Assembly (NCBI RefSeq): GCF_963678865.1
Contig: NZ_OY787459.1
Span: 1,578,501 to 1,642,500, forward strand
DNA: 64,000 nucleotides
Direction: 5' to 3'
Source: Maridesulfovibrio sp.
Lineage (GTDB): Bacteria > Desulfobacterota > Desulfovibrionia > Desulfovibrionales > Desulfovibrionaceae
In this document: positions 26,304-34,042 of the stretch, piece by piece
Position numbering within the stretch: position 1 is the stretch's first letter
Layout of the letters: every line of letters begins with the position of its first letter
The notes under the pieces: generated by a model
Seen by the model: the letters and a program-made list of their open reading frames with translations, nothing else
Told to the model about the DNA's origin: nothing
Databases searched by the model: none
Made by a program: the position numbers and the translations under genes

Positions 26304-27068
26304 ATGAAACAATTTCTTTCTGTTTTCTTTACCCTATTTCTTTTGATCTATAGCTCAACAACAAGCCCTGCACAGGAAATTATCTTTCCGGTCAACCATT
26401 TTCCACCATGGAAAATGGTTGATACGCAAGACCGTATCAGCGGGATCAATATTGATATAGCAAACCTTCTGCTCAGCCAATTAGGACTCAAGGCCAAGTA
26501 CATCAACCGTCCTTGGAAAAGATGCATGTTAATGATTGAGCAGGGAACTGCGGATATCATGAACGGCCTTCTGAAACATCCTGAAAGGGAAAAAGTTATG
26601 ATCTTCCTTGAGCCTCCATACAAAACCAAAAGCACCAAAGCCTTTTATGTGCTGAAGGGAAATGCCGGAAAAATTAAATCATATGAAGACCTGCGCAACT
26701 TGAACATAGGGGTTACATTAGGAACCAAATTTTTCCCGCGATTCGATAATGATAAACACCTCCAAAAAGATATAGCCTCAAACGCCATAACCAACTTCAA
26801 AAAGCTGCTGGCTGGGCGTATCAAGACCTTTATTCTCACGGAAACCGTAGGGGACTATCTTCTATTCAAACATGGCTATCAGGATCGTATTGAAAAAGCC
26901 GAATACTCATATGCACAGCCCATTCCGGTCTACTTTGCAGTATCCCCCAAATCGCCATTGGCAGAACGGATACCTGAACTTAATGCCGCGCTAAAAAAGA
27001 TAGTTGAATCCGGGCAGGTACAGAAGACAATTGATAATTTCATGGACAATATCCAGACGAGCTTCTAA
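26304..27068 (+). CDS. Periplasmic solute-binding protein, family 3 type
   Basis: A 254-residue exported protein with a signal peptide (residues 1-23, cut near SPAQ). The SBP_bac_3-like fold is supported by NHFPPWKMVDTQDRISGINIDIANLLL, RPWKRCMLMIEQGTADIMNGL, SYEDLRNLNIGVTLGTKF and the C-terminal LAERIPELNAALKKIVESG. Such stand-alone proteins are frequent in Desulfovibrio; they may feed sensors or a distant amino-acid transporter. No permease gene is near. The ATG at 26304 has only a weak ribosome-binding site. Confidence 0.8.
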   Translation: MKQFLSVFFTLFLLIYSSTTSPAQEIIFPVNHFPPWKMVDTQDRISGINIDIANLLLSQLGLKAKYINRPWKRCMLMIEQGTADIMNGLLKHPEREKVMIFLEPPYKTKSTKAFYVLKGNAGKIKSYEDLRNLNIGVTLGTKFFPRFDNDKHLQKDIASNAITNFKKLLAGRIKTFILTETVGDYLLFKHGYQDRIEKAEYSYAQPIPVYFAVSPKSPLAERIPELNAALKKIVESGQVQKTIDNFMDNIQTSF

Positions 27069-27123
27069 ATTGACTTGCCCATACATGGGTGGAATAGGTG
27101 TTTTTTCATAAAGGAGAATCGAA

Positions 27124-27897
27124 ATGCGAATTTACATGGGATTTGACGATACAGATGATAAAGACGCGACCATGGGCACCGGACGGCTGGTCCGAGAGTT
27201 CGTTTACGGACTGAATATTGATTGCCACGTGGTCGGCGTAATCCGGCACCAGCTTCCCCGTCTGGAAAACATCCCATACACGTCCAACAACAGTTCGGCC
27301 TGTGCAATCATTGACATTTCTCCGGACAGCAGCATTGACTACTTGCGGAACTATGCAACTGAACACCTTGAAAAATATTGTGCTCCAGGAAGCGACCCCG
27401 GCCTGTGTATTGCCCGTGAAGATGAAGTGAACAGCGAAATTATCGAGTTCTCCAAAAACGTCACCGGACGCAAAAAGACCCAGAAAGAAGCCATGCACGC
27501 AGCACGCACCATAGAACTCTACGGGCTGGGCGGCACCAACGACGGAATCATCGGAGCCACCGCAGCTGTAGGACTGACCAAGTACGGCTGGTGCGGGCGT
27601 TTCATTGAATACGGACGACTGCGTGAACTGGGCTCACAACTGCATGTGCAAGACCTGTTTTCAGCCGGGATTGACGTCATATCTACGGACCGCGACCCGC
27701 TTGTCCCCCTGCCTGGCGATGAAATACTCAATGCAGAATGGATCAGGCCCTCGCTCTGGGGAGGACGCCCGGTTTTACAGGTGCAGCGCGTAGATTACGG
27801 TGTATGGGAACCCGCCCACGGCAAACGCAAAAAAGGACACAACATACCGTCCGATTCCAAGAACCGAGCTACTGTCCTGCCCTGTAGCGGTCAATAA
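27124..27897 (+). CDS. TiaS-like DDTD-motif protein of unknown function
   Basis: A 257-residue soluble protein that begins MRIYMGFDDTDDKDATMGTG. The DDTD motif and its setting resemble the kinase-like domain of archaeal TiaS, which makes agmatidine in tRNA-Ile2. Bacteria use TilS and lysidine instead, and the OB-fold and zinc ribbon of TiaS are absent, so a tRNA role is not implied. Other notable blocks are NNSSACAIIDISPDSS near residue 57, IELYGLGGTNDGIIGATAAVGL near 130-150, and RPSLWGGRPVLQVQRVD near the end. The ATG follows AAAGGAG by 7 bases. It converges with, and overlaps by 29 bases, the PadR gene. Function unknown; an ATP-dependent modification is a guess. Confidence 0.7.
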   Translation: MRIYMGFDDTDDKDATMGTGRLVREFVYGLNIDCHVVGVIRHQLPRLENIPYTSNNSSACAIIDISPDSSIDYLRNYATEHLEKYCAPGSDPGLCIAREDEVNSEIIEFSKNVTGRKKTQKEAMHAARTIELYGLGGTNDGIIGATAAVGLTKYGWCGRFIEYGRLRELGSQLHVQDLFSAGIDVISTDRDPLVPLPGDEILNAEWIRPSLWGGRPVLQVQRVDYGVWEPAHGKRKKGHNIPSDSKNRATVLPCSGQ

Positions 27898-28216
27898 AGC
27901 TGCTCAGCGCATCACGCTGACGTTCCATGTGGATTATCCACGCCTCAAGAATCTCCAGACCTTCCGGGGTGATGGAATAAACCCGCTTTGCCGGTCCATC
28001 ACCCTCCGCATCCCACTTCGATTCTACCAGACCTTCCTCATCCATCTGCCTAAGATGACGATAGATCATTCCGGGAGCGGGTTCATCACGCAAAAAACCG
28101 TACCCGCTAATGGTTTGGATTAACTCATAACCATACGAAGATCCTGACCTTAAAGCCATCAGCAATGATGGTTGCACATACCTTTGGGGCTTGGCCCCGC
28201 CTGCTTTTTTCGACAT
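27869..28216 (-). CDS. PadR-family transcriptional regulator
   Basis: A 115-residue winged-helix protein: SLLMALRSGSSYGYELIQTI (helix 1 and 2), GMIYRHLRQMDEEGLVESKWD (recognition helix), PAKRVYSITPEGLEILEAW (wing and C-terminal dimer helix). PadR proteins repress genes in response to phenolic or other ligands, often their own gene or divergent neighbours. The divergent neighbour is the 68-residue protein gene at 28313, and the shared region has a TATATGTT direct repeat that could be the operator. The 3' end overlaps the convergent TiaS-like gene. Confidence 0.88.
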   Translation of the reverse strand: MSKKAGGAKPQRYVQPSLLMALRSGSSYGYELIQTISGYGFLRDEPAPGMIYRHLRQMDEEGLVESKWDAEGDGPAKRVYSITPEGLEILEAWIIHMERQRDALSSFIDRYRAGQ

Positions 28217-28232
28217 TTTTAACCTATTCTTC

Positions 28233-28262
28233 TTGACTATATGTTCTTAGAGGATATATGTT
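28233..28262 (+). promoter_or_regulatory. Sigma-70-type promoter with TATATGTT repeats
   Basis: TTGACT at 28233-28238 and TATGTT at 28257-28262 are 18 bases apart. TATATGTT occurs at about 28238 and again at about 28256, on either side of the spacer, in the region shared by the padR-like gene and the small plus-strand gene. Confidence 0.45.
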
Positions 28263-28312
28263 TAGTATAGACCAATATCCATAAAGACACAACAAACGTA
28301 AAGGAGGGCTTT

Positions 28313-28519
28313 ATGAAAATTTTCGTAAGAGAAAGAGTAAAGGCAACCGACGGCGACAAGAGACCCCGTTACCGCGTAGTTGGTGTACAGGGCGAAGGCC
28401 TGACCATAAAGGTCAAGCGTATCCGTAAGTGTGAACTCAAGGAAATCGCCGAGCACACCGGAGCTGAAATTGTCTACCTGACCCGTGACGGAAAGGGCAG
28501 TGAAGGCAAGAGAGGATAA
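28313..28519 (+). CDS. Small conserved-looking protein of unknown function, 68 residues
   Basis: A basic, soluble 68-residue protein (MKIFVRERVKATDGDKRPRY...). It has a predicted alternation of strand and helix: FVRERV, YRVVGVQGEGLTIKV, ELKEIAEHTGAEIVYL, and ends in a Lys/Gly-rich tail. GGAGGG stands 6 bases before the ATG, a sigma-70-like promoter precedes it and a clear terminator follows, so it is likely expressed. I do not recognise the family. Its divergent arrangement with padR suggests PadR control. Confidence 0.7.
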   Translation: MKIFVRERVKATDGDKRPRYRVVGVQGEGLTIKVKRIRKCELKEIAEHTGAEIVYLTRDGKGSEGKRG

Positions 28520-28527
28520 ATAAAAAA

Positions 28528-28556
28528 AGGGGAACAGCAAATAAAACTGTTCCCTT
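28528..28556. terminator. Terminator shared by the small gene and the storage-protein gene
   Basis: AAGGGGAACAG / CTGTTCCCTT with a 8-base loop; A-run on the left and T-rich on the right, between convergent genes. Confidence 0.8.
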
Positions 28557-28568
28557 CTTTCATTTCGA

Positions 28569-29417
28569 TTACTTATAAACAATAGTTCCGACATGTTCTC
28601 CGCGCAATGCGGCATGTATGGATTCAGGCTCCCGCAGCACATCGATAATCTGGAATTGCTTAAGGGTCTTGGCGTTCTTGAGGAAGGTCAAGACAGCCCG
28701 TTCCACGATCAGATCATCAAGGTCCATCTCAATCAATTCATCCACATGAATGCGATCGTAAAACTTGAGAGCTTCACGATCTTTAGCCTTCTTGGGATCA
28801 TCTTCATAAAGTCCCTTTTCATCTTTCAAATAAATCACAGACTTGGCACCGATATTCTCCGCCAGCAGGAATGCCCCGGAGTCAGTGCGGTGCGGAGGAA
28901 TGGAACCGACTTCCGCCGGATGCTCGAAGAATCCATAGGGCGGGATACCGGTGGTGATGGGCAGATATCCCAACTGGCAATACATATTCAGCTGTTCTAA
29001 ATGCTCACCGTGGCCGATCTTTACTCCGCCGTGCTTGGCCAGCAGCACTGAAAGGATTTCCGCATTCTGCCACGAAACCTTATCTCCCAGTTTGGAGAGC
29101 ACCCCGGTAGGCATACCGAGATCAACACCGATATTGTATACATGCCGGGCACGGGTTCCGCCGCCGGTCATAAGCAGGATTTTGTGATCTTCCTTGGCCT
29201 TGACCAGCTCATCGAGGACAGGCAGCAAAGCCTTGGACCCACGGTCCATGATTGACTGGCCGCCGATCTTAAGCACGTTGACGTCCGGCTGCATGTGAAA
29301 ATATTCATCCGCCTCGGTATTGCGCAGGCAATCCTTGCCTACAAGCGATTCACCAAGCAGCTTGGTTTCTATATGCAAACGGCCCTTTTCTCCATCTTCT
29401 TTAATCAACTTACCCAT
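28569..29417 (-). CDS. Molybdenum storage protein-like amino-acid-kinase-fold protein
   Basis: About 282 residues with strong similarity, as I remember them, to MosA/MosB of Azotobacter: VLKIGGQSIMDRG near residue 50, LLMTGGGTRARHVYNIGVDLGMPTGVLSKLG near 80-110, the GSIPPHRTDSGAFLLAENIGAKSVIYLKDEKGLY region, and the final ALRGEHVGTIVYK. MoSto is a hetero-hexamer that binds ATP and packs about a hundred Mo or W atoms as polyoxometalate clusters. The ATG at 29417 was chosen because GGAGGG lies 4 bases upstream; a longer frame reaches 29483. Only one subunit gene is present, so a homo-oligomer is likely. It is coupled to a molybdate-type transporter gene 75 bases upstream. Confidence 0.82.
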   Translation of the reverse strand: MGKLIKEDGEKGRLHIETKLLGESLVGKDCLRNTEADEYFHMQPDVNVLKIGGQSIMDRGSKALLPVLDELVKAKEDHKILLMTGGGTRARHVYNIGVDLGMPTGVLSKLGDKVSWQNAEILSVLLAKHGGVKIGHGEHLEQLNMYCQLGYLPITTGIPPYGFFEHPAEVGSIPPHRTDSGAFLLAENIGAKSVIYLKDEKGLYEDDPKKAKDREALKFYDRIHVDELIEMDLDDLIVERAVLTFLKNAKTLKQFQIIDVLREPESIHAALRGEHVGTIVYK

Positions 29418-29492
29418 AGACCCTCCGTTTTTATCCGTATTAACAGCCCCAAAATATGACGGAGCTTCATAATCATAAACCATATTCAGCTA

Positions 29493-30683
29493 TTATGACA
29501 CCTTAAATTTTGCCAAAACCATACTCAACAAAATTCCGGCCCCGAAGGCCCACGCAAGATTAGAAACAAGAGTAATAATGAGCATCAGAACGATCACAAC
29601 CTGTGCCGGTCTTGCTGTCATATCACGAATTGCCAGCACTAACTGCAACCCGGCAAAAACCAGCAGCACACCGAGAACTCCCATGGGGATAAGCTGCAAA
29701 ACCTTGACTGCTCCCGCTCCGAAGCCAATTGCCAAGCCCACGAAAAGCGCACCGATAATCAGGTTGGAACCACAGGTTCTGGCTCCGAAACGGTAGTGGG
29801 CAGCCAGTCCCCCTGCCCCATGGCAAAGAGGCATCCCGCCAACCAGTGCGGCAAAACCATTGGCAAGCCCCATGCTCATGCACAAGGCCCGGTCGGTAAC
29901 CCTGCGGCCTTCCTTACCGAAATATTCATAGCTCAAATCGCGGTTTGCAATTACCGCATTGCCCAGCGTCATGGGAATCTGCGGAAGCACAAGAGCAAGA
30001 AGGGCAAAAGAGAAGTCATCCGCCGAGGGGAAACCGAAAGGCAAAAATTGCGGCAGGTAAAAGCCTAAGCTAATCTCAGTCAAGCCATTCCATGCTCCAA
30101 GTAACCCTCCTATCACCGCACCGCAGCCCACAACGACCAGTCCTGCAGGTACGCGCTTACTGTTGATCAGCTTCAAGGTTACTATTCCAAAAAGAACTCC
30201 CAAAACGACACTGAGCGGAAGCGGACCCAGTGATTGATAATTCAGAAAAGGCTCAACCCTGCCCAGCTTCTCCTGCAAGCCGCTGTTACCTGCGACAAGA
30301 GCGATACCTTTAATAATTAGAAGCAATCCTGTGGACACCTGCACTCCACGGATGACAGGCAGGGGAATCAACCGGGCAGCCTTTTTGACCAGTCCGCTTG
30401 CGCCGAGAAAAAACATAAACACGGCAATTATATACCCGGCTCCGGTGATAACCGCAGGACTGAGCGACTGGGCAATGGCATAGGCAGAAACAACTTTCAT
30501 GGGCTGCACTGCAATAGGAACCCGGTAATACATGCCTCCGATGAGGTAGAACAAACCGACGGCTAAAAACAGTCCGGTTGCTGAAAGCCCGTTGACCATA
30601 ATCATAGCAAAGGCCAAAGGCAGCAGGGCTCCCAGATCGCCGACAGCTCCGGCCCACTCCATCCTGTTAAAGCTTATGCGCAC
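29493..30683 (-). CDS. MOT1-like molybdate (or sulfate/tungstate) transporter
   Basis: A 396-residue membrane protein with about ten helices. Blocks typical of the MOT1/SulP-related putative sulfate-molybdate transporter family: GDLGALLPLAFAMIMVNGL near residue 15, YYRVPIAVQPMKVVSAYAIAQ near 50-72, LVLPQIPMTLGNAVIANRDLS near 235, and GMPLCHGAGGLAAHYRFGART near 285. Eukaryotic MOT1 proteins take up molybdate with nanomolar affinity. The start is a GTG with AGGAG 5 bases upstream. Its place before the storage-protein gene favours Mo or W as the substrate. No ModE-type operator or Moco riboswitch was recognised upstream. Confidence 0.85.
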   Translation of the reverse strand: MRISFNRMEWAGAVGDLGALLPLAFAMIMVNGLSATGLFLAVGLFYLIGGMYYRVPIAVQPMKVVSAYAIAQSLSPAVITGAGYIIAVFMFFLGASGLVKKAARLIPLPVIRGVQVSTGLLLIIKGIALVAGNSGLQEKLGRVEPFLNYQSLGPLPLSVVLGVLFGIVTLKLINSKRVPAGLVVVGCGAVIGGLLGAWNGLTEISLGFYLPQFLPFGFPSADDFSFALLALVLPQIPMTLGNAVIANRDLSYEYFGKEGRRVTDRALCMSMGLANGFAALVGGMPLCHGAGGLAAHYRFGARTCGSNLIIGALFVGLAIGFGAGAVKVLQLIPMGVLGVLLVFAGLQLVLAIRDMTARPAQVVIVLMLIITLVSNLAWAFGAGILLSMVLAKFKVS

Positions 30684-30810
30684 AACAACTCCTATTTCAT
30701 GTAACCCACAATTTAACTAATACTTCAATATGTAATAAATTCTCAACAATTTTAAAAGCTGACTGCACGGACATAATTACTTTATTAACGATTTCCGATA
30801 AAATTGACAT

Positions 30811-30844
30811 AAAAACTCCCGGCAGGCTTGGCACCGGCCGGGAG
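30811..30844 (-). terminator. Terminator after the selenocysteine peroxiredoxin gene
   Basis: CTCCCGGC pairs with GCCGGGAG, and read leftward the hairpin is followed by five T. Confidence 0.85.
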
Positions 30845-30872
30845 GCAGTTCTCAATCTGTATCTGAAAGATA

Positions 30873-31598
30873 CTAATCTTCAAATGCCATGGAGACTTTC
30901 CAAGCCTCCCAGACCTTACCGACCAAATCAGGGCCGGGGTTCAATACGGTCTTACCGGGTCTCCAGCCGGAGGGGCATACTTCCGCTGCACCGGTTTTCC
31001 TAACATGCTGGTAAGCCTGAATCTGACGCAGGGTTTCAGACACATTACGCCCCACAGGAGGTGTAAGAACTTCGTAACCGACAATTACGCCGTCTGGATC
31101 GATGAGGAAACGACCACGGATATCCACACCGCCATTTTCGTCATACACTCCGTACATTTCACCGACTTTACCGCCTCCGTCAGAGAGCATGGGAAACGGC
31201 ACCTTGCCTGCGGTAATCATTTTGGAAAGTTCATCATACTCCCACATTTTGTGCACAAAAACACTATCTGTGCTCATAGAAAGAACCTGAACACCAAGAG
31301 CTTCAAACTCAGCATGTTTTTCAGCGACCGCCGAAATCTCGGTAGCTCAGACGAATGTGAAATCTCCGGGATAAAAGCAAAGCACGACCCATTGCCCAAG
31401 ATAATCCGATAGGGTTACTTCTTTGAACCCGCCATCCTGATATGCCATGGCAGTAAAGTCAGGGGCTTTCTGTCCAGCTTTAATCATGATTCCTGCTCCC
31501 TTAGATGTTTCGGAGGTTTCATTTTTGTTTTCGGGCTGAAGCTCATCAACTTTATTATCGATGGGCTTTGAACAACCGACCGGTTGTGAATCACTCAT
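30873..31598 (-). CDS. Selenocysteine-containing peroxiredoxin (in-frame TGA at the peroxidatic position)
   Basis: The frame runs from the ATG at 31598 to the stop at 30873 and is interrupted only by a TGA at 31347-31349. The family motif [13 protein letters not shown] reads [15 protein letters not shown], so the TGA replaces exactly the peroxidatic cysteine. Downstream the Prx sequence continues in frame: [30 protein letters not shown], then the resolving-Cys segment [12 protein letters not shown]. The protein (about 241 residues with Sec) would reduce peroxides with thioredoxin. A hairpin 16 bases after the TGA fits a bacterial SECIS. The start at MSDSQPVGC has GGAGG at optimal spacing; the ~40-residue extension before [11 protein letters not shown] is normal for this Prx subgroup. 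A simple nonsense mutation is unlikely, given the exact position. Confidence 0.88.
31319..31336 (-). promoter_or_regulatory. Candidate SECIS hairpin of the peroxiredoxin gene
   Basis: On the coding strand TTTCGG pairs with CTGAAA (one G-U pair) around the loop CGGTCG. The loop begins 16 bases after the TGA and its second base is G, in line with published descriptions of bacterial SECIS elements. Confidence 0.55.
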
Positions 31599-31728
31599 AT
31601 TTAATTCCTCCATTTCGTTAACCTACTTCATATCACGTATTCATATCGATAAAAAGCCTCTTTATTGAAAAACCTAATAGCTCATAAAACAAAGACACAA
31701 CATAACCGAATCAAGCATTGAGCAAAAA

Positions 31729-31757
31729 AAAAGGCCCTCCGTTTACCGGGGGCCTTT
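31729..31757 (-). terminator. Terminator after the 31773-32048 gene
   Basis: AAGGCCCTCCG / CGGGGGCCTT arms with a short loop, T-run when read leftward. Confidence 0.75.
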
Positions 31758-31772
31758 TAGCTTTTCATTTTT

Positions 31773-32048
31773 CTACCAAGGCATGGGATCAGGTAAAATC
31801 ACATCATCAGAATATTCATACTGGTCGAACTGTTCCGAAAACCAATCAAAAAATTCGAAATAAGGAAAAATCTTGCGTCCGGCTTCAACCTTATCCAAAG
31901 CCTTTTCACCGCTGATGTCGATTTTCTTGGAATCTAGGGCCATAATCGGCACCAGATCTTCAGGACAGACGTAAGCCACATTGCCGACCACATAATAACG
32001 GATGTCGTATTTTTTGAAGGTAACCTTCTTCACAACAGTCTTGCTCAT
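31773..32048 (-). CDS. Small hypothetical protein, 91 residues
   Basis: An acidic soluble protein: MSKTVVKKVTFKKYDIRYYV at the N-terminus and a Phe/Asp-rich C-terminus (FPYFEFFDWFSEQFDQYEYSDD) ending in LPDPMPW. The ATG at 32048 was preferred to a GTG two codons earlier because GAGAGG stands at good spacing. A terminator follows. I do not recognise the family; the position between the selenoprotein peroxiredoxin and mgsA gives no firm clue. Confidence 0.6.
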   Translation of the reverse strand: MSKTVVKKVTFKKYDIRYYVVGNVAYVCPEDLVPIMALDSKKIDISGEKALDKVEAGRKIFPYFEFFDWFSEQFDQYEYSDDVILPDPMPW

Positions 32049-32116
32049 AAACACCTCTCACTTGATCTCGTTAAATTCAGGTGGTCATAAATCAAATGAG
32101 GACAGTGTTCAACATC

Positions 32117-32590
32117 CTACAACTTACGCTGGGTGTAATCGCTGAAATCTGTTTCCTTACGCTGAAATTCACCTTCGAAAAAGGGCGAAGAAATCAGGAA
32201 CTCAGCAGTAGAACGGTTGCTGGCAGTTGGGATATTGTACAGCACAGCCAGACGAAGCAAAGCCTTAACATCAACATCGTGAGGCTGGGGCTGCATTGGG
32301 TCCCAAAAAAAGATCAGTACATCAATCCTGCCTTCGGAAATCATGGCTCCCATCTGCTGGTCCCCGCCCAGAGGCCCGGATTTCATCTTGTTCACCGGCT
32401 TGAAATCATAACTTTCTTCATTCTGCAGTGCAGATCTTTCCTTGATCATCTTTTCAACCAATCCGCCGGTAGTTCCGGTAGCCACAAGATTATGTCGGGA
32501 AAGTATACTATGGTTGCAATCCACAAAATCAAGCAATTCTTTCTTGCAATTGTCATGTGCCACAACGGCTATATTTTTTATTTTGCTCAC
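32117..32590 (-). CDS. mgsA: Methylglyoxal synthase
   Basis: Converts dihydroxyacetone phosphate to methylglyoxal and phosphate. The ~157-residue protein has all family motifs: IAVVAHDNCKKELL near residue 8, VATGTTGGL near 40 (phosphate binding), SGPLGGDQQMGAMI near 70 with the catalytic Asp, and DVLIFFWDPMQPQPHDVDVKA followed by PTASNRSTAEFL near 120. The start is taken as the GTG at 32590 because GAGG lies 9 bases upstream; the ATG 3 codons earlier touches that GAGG. The C-terminus after STAEFLISS is a little longer than usual. Confidence 0.93.
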   Translation of the reverse strand: MSKIKNIAVVAHDNCKKELLDFVDCNHSILSRHNLVATGTTGGLVEKMIKERSALQNEESYDFKPVNKMKSGPLGGDQQMGAMISEGRIDVLIFFWDPMQPQPHDVDVKALLRLAVLYNIPTASNRSTAEFLISSPFFEGEFQRKETDFSDYTQRKL

Positions 32591-32704
32591 GATGTACATC
32601 CTCTTAAATTTTAAGGTATTTATCTACAAGCACTATGGCATGACAATGGGAGAATGTCACTGACGTAAGTATTGAGTGTGTGCAAAGATATGTGTCAGAA
32701 AAAA

Positions 32705-32725
32705 GGCTGCCGTAATACGGCAGCC
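32705..32725 (-). terminator. Terminator after the ArsC-like selenoprotein gene
   Basis: GGCTGCCG / CGGCAGCC with loop TAATA; five T follow when read leftward. Confidence 0.8.
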
Positions 32726-32749
32726 CAATATCAAGGTTCTCGCTTTAAC

Positions 32750-33097
32750 TTAAAACCGCTCTTCCCATTCCTTAAGCTTAAATCCTATAAGCACAAAGTC
32801 ATCGCCGACAAGGATGGGCCGTTTGACAAGCATTCCGTCACCGGAAATAAGCTCAAAAAGATCAGCATCAGACATGGTATCAATGGTATCTTTAAGTCCC
32901 ATTTCCTTATATTTCTTGCCGTTGGTGTTAACAAACTTCTTTTTGTCCACTCCGGCAATTCTCTGCCATGCAAGAAACTCATCTTTGCTCGGGGTTTCCT
33001 TGACAATATGGCGAATGGTAAATTCAACACCCTTCTCTTCAAGCCAAGCCTTGGCTTTGCGGGAAGTTGTTCAGCTAGGGTAATGTACTAAAATCAT
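32750..33097 (-). CDS. ArsC/Spx-like thioredoxin-fold selenoprotein (in-frame TGA at the catalytic position)
   Basis: Read through one TGA at 33071-33073, the frame from the ATG at 33097 to the stop at 32750 gives a complete 115-residue ArsC/Spx-family protein. It begins MILVHYPS-TGA-TTSRKAKAWLEEKGVEF, so the TGA sits precisely where the family has its catalytic Cys (H-x-P-x-C-x-x-S/T-x-K). The rest matches: RHIVKETPSKDEFLAWQ, KKFVNTNGKKYKEMGL, and the conserved KRPILVGDDFVLIGF near the C-terminus. GGAG stands 10 bases upstream. A SECIS-like hairpin follows the TGA. Likely a redox enzyme; the substrate is unknown and arsenate is only one option. Confidence 0.85.
33041..33057 (-). promoter_or_regulatory. 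Candidate SECIS hairpin of the ArsC-like gene
   Basis: AAGCCA pairs with TGGCTT around the loop AGGCT. The loop starts 19 bases after the TGA and its second base is G, both as described for bacterial SECIS elements. Confidence 0.6.
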
Positions 33098-33229
33098 GTT
33101 TACTTCATCTCCGTCTAATCGTTTTCAGACAATATCGACTGCCTTCTATATAGATATCACAAATAGAAAACAGCGACAATTATAGACAGAGGTGCCATTA
33201 AATTCATCTTCGGTTCAAAAAAACACTGG

Positions 33230-33895
33230 CTATTCAATAGGGTTGATACGTGTAGAACCGTTAAAGATAATCTGCCAAAGACGTTCAAAGGCATGCCCTG
33301 TGTTGTTTTCATCCTGAGGATCATCCAACACAAGCTGAAATGCATTTTCATAAAAAGATCTGGGGCGTGCCAAAATCCTTTCTTTTGCAACAATAAAATT
33401 GCCTGTTGGGGCATTGGCTATAAATTGTTCCGGTGATGTGCGTTTAAATAATTTCTCAAAAACATCCCCGACAGGTATATCCTTACCCCAACCTTTCCAT
33501 TTACCTTTTTTAGCCGGGTCATTCATTTCATGCGGCCTGCCAAGTCTGTCACAGCGCAGTTTGAACCAGGCAAATCCAAAAAATTTAACTTTTTTAGCCA
33601 TTTTCTCATCTGCCAAGTCAAAAAACTCTTCCACAGTAAGTTTGTCCATATGAAAAAACGGATCACCCTGTAAAAAGATCGTATACTCTGGGAAATTCGG
33701 ATATTTTTTAAGAATATGATAAAAATAAGTATGCGCTTCCCTGCCTATATTGGGCAATAATATGGAACGCTTATCACCCATCTCAACCAAATCACCGCCC
33801 TTGTCGTATATAACCGCCGGAAAGTCCGTTTCATCAAGCCAGGAAACATCCTCCTTGTATCTTGCCACAACAATTTCAACGTCAGGTCTAACCAT
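33230..33895 (-). CDS. DUF3431 family protein
   Basis: A 221-residue soluble protein with the DUF3431 pattern: IEIVVARY-like start (VEIVVARYKEDVSWL), GREAHTYFYHILKKYPNFPEYTIFLQGDPF near residue 50-80, and ANAPTGNFIVAKERILARP near 165. DUF3431 is related to glycosyltransferases but has no proven activity. It stands alone, AT-richer than its neighbours, with a terminator-like hairpin to its right belonging to the next gene. Confidence 0.75.
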   Translation of the reverse strand: MVRPDVEIVVARYKEDVSWLDETDFPAVIYDKGGDLVEMGDKRSILLPNIGREAHTYFYHILKKYPNFPEYTIFLQGDPFFHMDKLTVEEFFDLADEKMAKKVKFFGFAWFKLRCDRLGRPHEMNDPAKKGKWKGWGKDIPVGDVFEKLFKRTSPEQFIANAPTGNFIVAKERILARPRSFYENAFQLVLDDPQDENNTGHAFERLWQIIFNGSTRINPIE

Positions 33896-33980
33896 AAATA
33901 TTCCTTAAAATACAATCAAAACAGCTGAACATTTCAGAACTAAAGTTTACCGAATAGGAACATAATATTTTTAGATATAT

Positions 33981-34028
33981 GAGCACAACAAAAAAGGTCT
34001 CCAAATTTTTGAAGACCTTTCTGTGCTC
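33981..34028 (-). terminator. Terminator after the third chemoreceptor gene
   Basis: Two nested stems, GAGCACA / TGTGCTC outside and AAGGTCT / AGACCTT inside; read leftward a T-run lies within the outer arm. It follows the chemoreceptor stop at 34043. Confidence 0.7.
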
Positions 34029-34042
34029 AGGATAGCCTGTTA

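Noticed and set aside
30684..30810. Moco riboswitch or ModE site upstream of the MOT1-like gene
   Set aside because: Neither the riboswitch core nor the ModE palindrome is recognisable in this AT-rich stretch.
31278..31349. Peroxiredoxin as a pseudogene broken by a nonsense codon
   Set aside because: The stop is TGA, falls exactly on the peroxidatic Cys, all other motifs are intact and a SECIS-like hairpin follows.
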